Below, piece after piece: positions 58,097 to 64,000 of a stretch of 64,000 bases of DNA. Made by a program: the position numbers and the translations under genes. This DNA comes from Imbricaverruca yamaguchii (Eukaryota; Arthropoda; Thecostraca; Neoverrucidae): the NCBI GenBank assembly GCA_034440575.1, contig JAOTOL010001644.1, positions 3,800,001-3,864,000 on the forward strand, read 5' to 3'. Position 1 is the first letter of the stretch. Each line of letters starts with the position of its first letter. The notes below the pieces were generated by a model that saw only the letters and a program-made list of their open reading frames with translations, was not told the DNA's origin and made no database searches.

Positions 58097-58982
58097 CCGA
58101 CGAGGAAATTGTAAAACACTTTCATACGGCATCCGAATATATTCGGATTTTTACGGGAAATATCAAATGACATCCATCTGAGAATAGCTTACGATCCCTC
58201 CCGCCGTTCACCATTAGGTGTGTGCAATTTGTCTCAAACAACTGGGAGTAAGGGAATTCTAAAGTTGTGTTGTTATCCACCAACCACGAATATAGTTATG
58301 TTATAATGCCAGATTAGCCTTTCCAAGTTGAAATGCAACATGCTAGTGAATGATCACTGGAAGATACAACATAGGACTGTTTGTGAAAAGGGATGGTCAA
58401 AAGCTGGACTCAAGCCATTTGGCCATGACGGCCAAATGGATATGATGACGGAATGACCGACCACGTTGCCATGGACGAATGGTGTTGATAGGGGTAAGAT
58501 TACATCATTGGAAGGTGAAGCACCATTGGGAGTGTCTTGGACCTCTGCACGCGCAGCCAAGTTGTGATTCCGACGGCACAGGACGGTACCGGACATCGTT
58601 CAGGGCCCGAGTCTCGGCACAGGACCGCACCGGGCATCACCCAGGGCCAACAGATATAAATCTCCAAATTGTCGCTTGGAAGACCAAGGAATCCATAGCT
58701 TTAAGCTGCATGTTTTGAGGTTGTGGGAGGAACTGCTCCTACTGCTCACACCACTTTCTCTTCCCCTACTACAGACACACCTATATTTCATGGGTTCGAT
58801 TTTACACTGGAGGTCTACACCCTTGCAAGTGATTATGGCCAAAGTTCACACATTCCAGCTAGTGGTGTGGACAGAGGCGTACCTAAATGGGTTTCGAGGT
58901 GACTCAGGCAACACCCATAAAATCAGTCGCCAGCTTTCGACCAATATTTTTCATCAGTTCCCATTATATATATATATAATTG

Positions 58983-58985
<3 letters not shown>
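58091..58985. other. Anonymous intergenic DNA
   Basis: No gene recognised between the TTLL1 leader and the (TA)n tract. Confidence 0.4.

Positions 58986-59042
<57 letters not shown>
58986..59042 (+). repeat. (TA)n microsatellite
   Basis: A pure TA run of about 28 units. Confidence 0.97.
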
Positions 59043-59044
<2 letters not shown>

Positions 59045-59339
59045 ATCGGGGATGTAAATTGCTGAGGATTACTGAGGTGCAAAATACATAAAGGTAATGG
59101 GAAACACCAAATAGATGGGACGCACACTCCATGGTACCACAAGTTAAAAGTATAAATTATTGAGGGACATAGAGGGAGGATTTTCCCCTGAAGAATAGAT
59201 CAAACAACACCCCTGGTGCAGTAGCGCAATCAGGGGAAAAGGGGCCATGCCCCCCCATTTTTTTTAGGGCCCGCTCCGAGCCTGGCTCGGAGTGGGCCAC
59301 CCTACTCATAGCCCAGGCTAGGGGACAGCGAAGCGGATC

Positions 59340-59575
59340 TGTGGCTCGAATCAGGGGCCCTTTGAACCAACTGAAAATCTGGAGGCCCGTTTTAACCAGG
59401 GCCCGCCTCGAACCGGGGCTAATTTTGATTCAGTGACCCGCATTGAACCAGTAGCCCGCTTAGAACCAGGGGCCCGCTTCAACCTGGGGCCCGCTTCAAC
59501 CTGGGACCATGTCTTGAACCAGGGGCTCTCTGGAACCAGGGGCCCGCTTCGAACCGGGCTCACTTTGATCCAGGG
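59340..59575 (+). repeat. GAACCAGGGGCCCGCTT degenerate repeat
   Basis: About ten irregular units of 17-35 bp with the core GAACCAGGGGCCCGCTTC. Flanking sequence (59215-59290, 59700-59775) looks like an interspersed element with a CCTGGCTGCACCACTGCCCT motif. Confidence 0.75.
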
Positions 59576-60584
59576 AAGGAATTTCTCTAGGGGGAAGGGG
59601 CACGTAAGGGAAAAGTGCTTTTATGTCTGCGAAGTTTTACAAACATAGGAGCCTGCTCAAAAGTAAGTGCATGTGTTCCGCATACTTTTTAAAAACATGA
59701 GGGGGCCCGCTTGCGAGGGGCCCCGCTCTCCAACCCTGGCCACCGAAATGAAATCCTGGCTGCACCACTGCCCTGGTGTTGATGGATTTGAATGAAAAGT
59801 GGAAGACAATCGTGAAACCCTGCTGCATGTACCGTATTTCAACATGTCTGCCAGCCAGCGATTTTTGGTAACGGTGAAAATAATGATGGGCCATTCCAAC
59901 CAGTATCGACACCTCGGGCGGTAGCCTAAGTATAATGTTGCCGGCACATATTCTTTGCCGGAGAGTACCACCTTCCTACGGGAGGCACATGCCCCCAGTG
60001 CCCCACCCTTGTTTACCCCCTGAACCAAGTGTGGAGGAGCTATGTTTCAACAGTTACCTCTTACTTGCTCCTACCCCTCCTTCGCAGCCGTGATCTTTAG
60101 TTCGTTTGTCTCATCATGCTGATAATGCTCTTGTCACCTCGCGATACCTGCGCCGCGCGACATGAAGGCAGTCAGCGTAGGTCCAAGCAAGCGTTTCTAG
60201 TGTTAGGAAAAATAATCCTGATATTCGTGAACAATATTCTTCAAACTTCCGAATGAACCCGATTTTGCCTCATTTTAATGATATTTAAGTTCGGAAATGT
60301 CGTGTGGAATACACAGACGTTTGGCTGGGGTGCCTACGAGACTGAGGAATTTCCAGCCCAGGTGACGTCACAGATTCCCAAACAATATTGCAGGAGGCCT
60401 GTGATAAATCTCTGCTTAGTTCTGTGCTTAATTCCGCTATATGCGCACGATTGACAGCGGCAGGCCCACGTGTGATGGTATATTGTGTTATGCCTGTCAT
60501 GTAGTTGAGCTATTCTTGACAGCTATTCTTCTAGAACAGCAAAACCACATTGGAACTATAGGTCAGTTGGTAGGTTGGCCGCGT

Positions 60585-60930
60585 GTCATTAATGTCGTAT
60601 AAAGATTGGCGAAGGTCGCTTGCTGATGTGTGGAGTTCCTCATTGAATGTGTTTAAAAGTAGGGTGGACTCATTTTTTTGATAGGAAGATCATGTTTTTT
60701 AGTTCTGATTTTGGTGGATGGAGTGAGATTTGTGCCGGGTGGGTGTGCATGGCACGAACCCCTTAAGCATGCATAGATGCAGTTTGAAAGTTGGTAGGGC
60801 ACTCAATCCACATGTGTTGAATGTGATGTATATGAATAGATTGCTCGTATAGAAGAAATGAATTAGCCTAACATGACCTTTTCTATGATAATGCAGCATA
60901 ATATGTAAAATGTATTGTAGCACAATATAA
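60585..60930 (+). mobile_element. CR1 3'-end fragment
   Basis: The plus strand reads SSSLNVFKSRVDSFF near 60640, matching the ORF2 C-terminus SPSLNVFKSRVDKFF of the CR1 at 33.2 kb. About 280 bp of possible 3' UTR follows. Strongly 5'-truncated, as is typical of LINE copies. Confidence 0.65.
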
Positions 60931-63246
60931 TCTAAATTAGCCTAACTTAACCAGAGCACCAGAATCATCCCAAACACTTCTGCCACAATGCCATCTAACA
61001 TTGCTAGCACAGTGCTGCTGTAGAAGAGTGTGCCATTGTGCCCACTGAATGTCATGGTCAGCCAACATGCCTCTTAGCCTGAAGTGTGCCACTGACATGT
61101 CATCAGCCTCACATAGTTAGAGAGTAGTCCACCAGAGCACTCTTCTTCTCCCAACTGTCTGTGCATTAGATTGCATGAGCCTAGTCAATTTTCTCAGCTT
61201 TTCCATTGGCAAAAAAATTGTTCTTTATAGTGAGAATAAAGTGATTTTAGGGAGATTGCTTTAGTATAATTTTCCTTTCTGAAACTTGACAATTTTTTAT
61301 TCTGAAACCTATATCTCAATAGTCAGAAAGTAACATCAGTTGGTGCATGCATGTCCTACTCATGGGGTGTGCTGTGAATGTCTATTAGTTATGTGGTGGC
61401 AGCATGTCAGGAGTATCAGGAATGGATTTATAAATTTGTTGACATCAATTGAGAATACTCTTGTTATCATTTCATTTACCATTAATCAGGAAGTTGGCCT
61501 ATCCTTCACTAATTTAATCACAGCGACAATTTGTCATCTGGCAGTCATTTGTTGGCTGCCATATTCCATAGAGCTCTGTGCAGTCTCAATCAGTGTCCTA
61601 AAATTACTTCACCATTAGCTGTGTGGATGAAGATAAAAGTTGTTTGGGAATAGTGAGATTGGAAGAAAATAAAGGATTGTCACTTAAAGATTAAAAAAGC
61701 AGAATGACTCACTTCAGTCAGATGCATTTTACAGTATTTAGCAGTGGTGTGCATGGTGACTGCCCATACATCATGTGGCAAACTCGTAAAACCTAAGACA
61801 AGGATGAAATAGCACAATTCCATTAACTGTGAATTGTCAGGTCACATCATCAATTATTTTACACTGGTCTCAATGTAAATAAAAAGTATATTACAATTTG
61901 CTGATGTTTGTAAGTTGAATTCTACTTATATTCGGCTGATTCATAAGTAAAACAAAATTGGTTGTCAAACTGATGAGATAATTATATTCCATGGTCACCT
62001 CTTCTTTGTTTAGATCATTAAGCTGAGGCTTCTCTCTCTATCTTGTTCCTTAGACCACATGACCTGGGATGAAATTTCTGCTGTAAAACTTACTATTGAT
62101 TTTCATCATGTTTTTGGTTCTTTGTGGTAATATAACATATGGGAATTCAATATTCAGCTATAATTATGTGTGACTATATTTGAACAGTGAAGATTATGAT
62201 CATGTATTTCCTTGCCGACTGAAAGATAATCATTTGTAAAGTAAATAAGAAAATGACTGGTATTATCATCATTGTAATCATGTATTGAAGACAAAATATT
62301 CCAGAGACTCAAAAGTTCCCTTGATCTGCAATAATACCCTATTAGGTAGGGGACTATGCATCTATCAGCTAAATTGATCCAACATGATATAAAGTTATGA
62401 ACCACTATATATCATAATGCAGCCTAACCTACAACCTGCCCATCTGCTTATGGAATTTCAGAGTAGATGAGGCAGCACCTTTGTTGTGGCTTCTGGGCCC
62501 CCAAATCCAAAGTCAGAGGTTGAAGTCCTTATTTTAAGAGACATTTTCAGATTGAGTAGAGAAAATGTCAAATAATATTAGCAGGTTACCAAAGCAGCAG
62601 GGTGCAGACAACCCTGACCTACCTGGCATCAGTAGCCTGTCTAAATCTACCTCATAGTCATATGTAGCTTGATGTGAAATGCTGAATAGTTATTATACAG
62701 AGATGAAGGAATCCATCATCACAGATTGGATGGGCAGCAAAATGTGCCCCTTTTTAGAAAGCAAGGAAGATGGAAACTTTGAATTGATATGGACATGTTC
62801 ATTTTCAGTGTGATGAATGCAACAATGGTTCTCAGTGGCCCAGGGCAATGGGAAAATGTATATGCTTGTTGACATGTTGATACATTTGCAATTGTATGAT
62901 TGAATATCACTGTGATACAGTGCCTTCATGCCTTTGAATCATCTTGCCCCAAGCAGCTTGACCATCTACTATAATTATGCAGGCAACAAGCTGGCATGGT
63001 AGTCTCACAGTTGGCAGGGCTCTCATTATAACAATTTGTGTAGCTCCTATGCCAATTATGCTTAACATGTTTCACAATTAGTGGGTGGGATTGCTGCAGG
63101 GATGTATCCTGATATTTACTGTTGTATTTAGAGACAGATTGCAATATCTGGCTGGAAAGATTACAATGTAGTGATGTGTTTTGTTGGCATCTTGTGAGTT
63201 GTGCTAATGATACTAATGTATGTTCTTTGCTGCACCCTGTTCCCAG
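60931..63246. other. AT-rich intergenic region upstream of TSR1
   Basis: No coding sequence recognised. It must hold the TSR1 promoter and a 5' leader exon, which I cannot place. Confidence 0.5.
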
Positions 63247-63255
63247 ATTGCAATT

Positions 63256-63370
63256 ATGGCCAAAACTTCTGGTGAGCAGGCACATCGCTCATCTCACCTG
63301 AAACAACAAAACAAGCAACATAAAACTGGGAAGCATAGGAGCAACAGATCCTTGGATAACATTCACAAAG
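63256..63370 (+). CDS. TSR1: TSR1 pre-rRNA processing protein, first coding exon (partial gene)
   Basis: The exon runs 63247-63370 after the acceptor CACCCTGTTCCCAG, with ATG at 63256 (nine-base leader) and donor AAAG|GTTTGT. It encodes 38 residues plus one base. HRSSHLKQQNKQHKTGKHRS matches the N-terminus of TSR1 (human HRPGPLKQQNKAHKGGRHR). TSR1 is a GTPase-like assembly factor that binds pre-40S particles and blocks premature translation factor binding; this basic N-terminal tail is a family hallmark. The rest lies beyond the window. It is divergent from TTLL1. Confidence 0.85.
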
Positions 63371-64000
63371 GTTTGTTATTACTTCTCAAACTTGGTTTTC
63401 ATTGGAGTCAGTTGGATTCCAGCTTTTAATGGGCCATTAAGCATGTGTGCTCTTTAATATTGTACTGGTATGTAATCTACAAGTGTATGCCATTTTTAGT
63501 CTGTTTCATATAGAGTTACTCCTTGCCACACTTGGTTTGTAAGCTGCTAGCCTTGCCAAGCTTCTTTATTGTCACAAAGAACTCTTTCAGAATATGATCC
63601 AGATCTTGATTTGATAGCACTGTGATGTTCTTGTCCTTGAATCTAAGATGTGGAAAATATGTCTACCCCATATTTTGTCGCATTTTGGGTGTTGGATTGA
63701 CTCCAGTCATGTAATCAGTTTCAATATCAGCTGCAGGCAGCAAATGACATTTTGGTAGGAAGTTGCTAGGACTGCCCATGATTCCACATACGAGGCAGAA
63801 TTAAATGTGAAGTAATCAGAAGTCCAGTAAGCTTGTGTAGCAAATGAAATAAAATGCTTTGTTTCCATGGTACTGAGTAGTAATAAAAAAGTAAGCAATG
63901 GTACTGTATGACCACTGTGTCACCATGGGGCAATGGTTTGGAACATTAACCACCTAATTGAATTGCAATAATCATATTGATAACAGGTTATTTTATAATG
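63371..64000 (+). other. TSR1: TSR1 intron 1 (continues past the window)
   Basis: AT-rich, starting GTTTGTTATT. No second exon recognised before the window ends. Confidence 0.6.

Overview
The window is eukaryotic nuclear DNA. Its genes are split by GT-AG introns, and it carries non-LTR retrotransposons, tRNA-derived SINEs, (TA)n/(CA)n microsatellites and many minisatellites. Short CCTAA-type interstitial repeats suit an arthropod. A crustacean (perhaps a barnacle, given GC-rich coding exons and dense minisatellites) is my guess, at low confidence. Base composition changes sharply: about 1-25.6 kb and 38.5-52 kb are GC-rich and full of tandem arrays, while 25.7-38 kb and 61-64 kb are AT-rich.

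Layout. (1) 1-11.4 kb, plus strand: six C-terminal exons (320-11404) of a large protein that I do not firmly recognise. The reading frame is unbroken across all junctions; WNK-type kinase is one hypothesis. (2) 12.86-27.45 kb, minus strand and convergent with gene 1: a complete 11-exon PIGG gene (GPI ethanolamine phosphate transferase 2). The exons sum to 2544 bp, giving 847 aa plus stop. Its 5.4-kb last intron holds a decayed antisense LINE with a second insertion. (3) 27.5-33 kb: a 49-bp inverted repeat with a Penelope-type hammerhead ribozyme motif, a THAP/P-element-like remnant, a tRNA-derived SINE and minisatellite. (4) 32.87-37.4 kb, minus: a nearly full-length CR1-superfamily retrotransposon with one frameshift in each ORF. 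(5) 38-52 kb: mostly minisatellite arrays, candidate DNA-transposon relics, and one exon-like island at 50.4 kb. (6) 54.81-56.03 kb, minus: TTLL1 tubulin polyglutamylase with its whole coding sequence in one exon, and a probable non-coding leader exon ending near 57.52 kb. (7) 63.25 kb, plus: first coding exon of TSR1 (40S ribosome maturation factor), truncated by the window end.

The genes look like unrelated housekeeping functions: GPI anchor assembly in the ER, microtubule polyglutamylation, and ribosome biogenesis. They do not form a cluster.

The most unusual signal is that many minisatellites start exactly at exon edges and copy the splice site itself. PIGG intron 8 carries about 13 copies of its own 5' splice site. 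PIGG introns 3 and 5 carry copies of the next exon's 3' splice site and first coding bases. The plus-strand gene shows the same thing at 9.2-9.4 kb, with arrays also abutting its exons at 2.18 and 8.45 kb, and the TTLL1 leader intron has about 7 donor-like copies.
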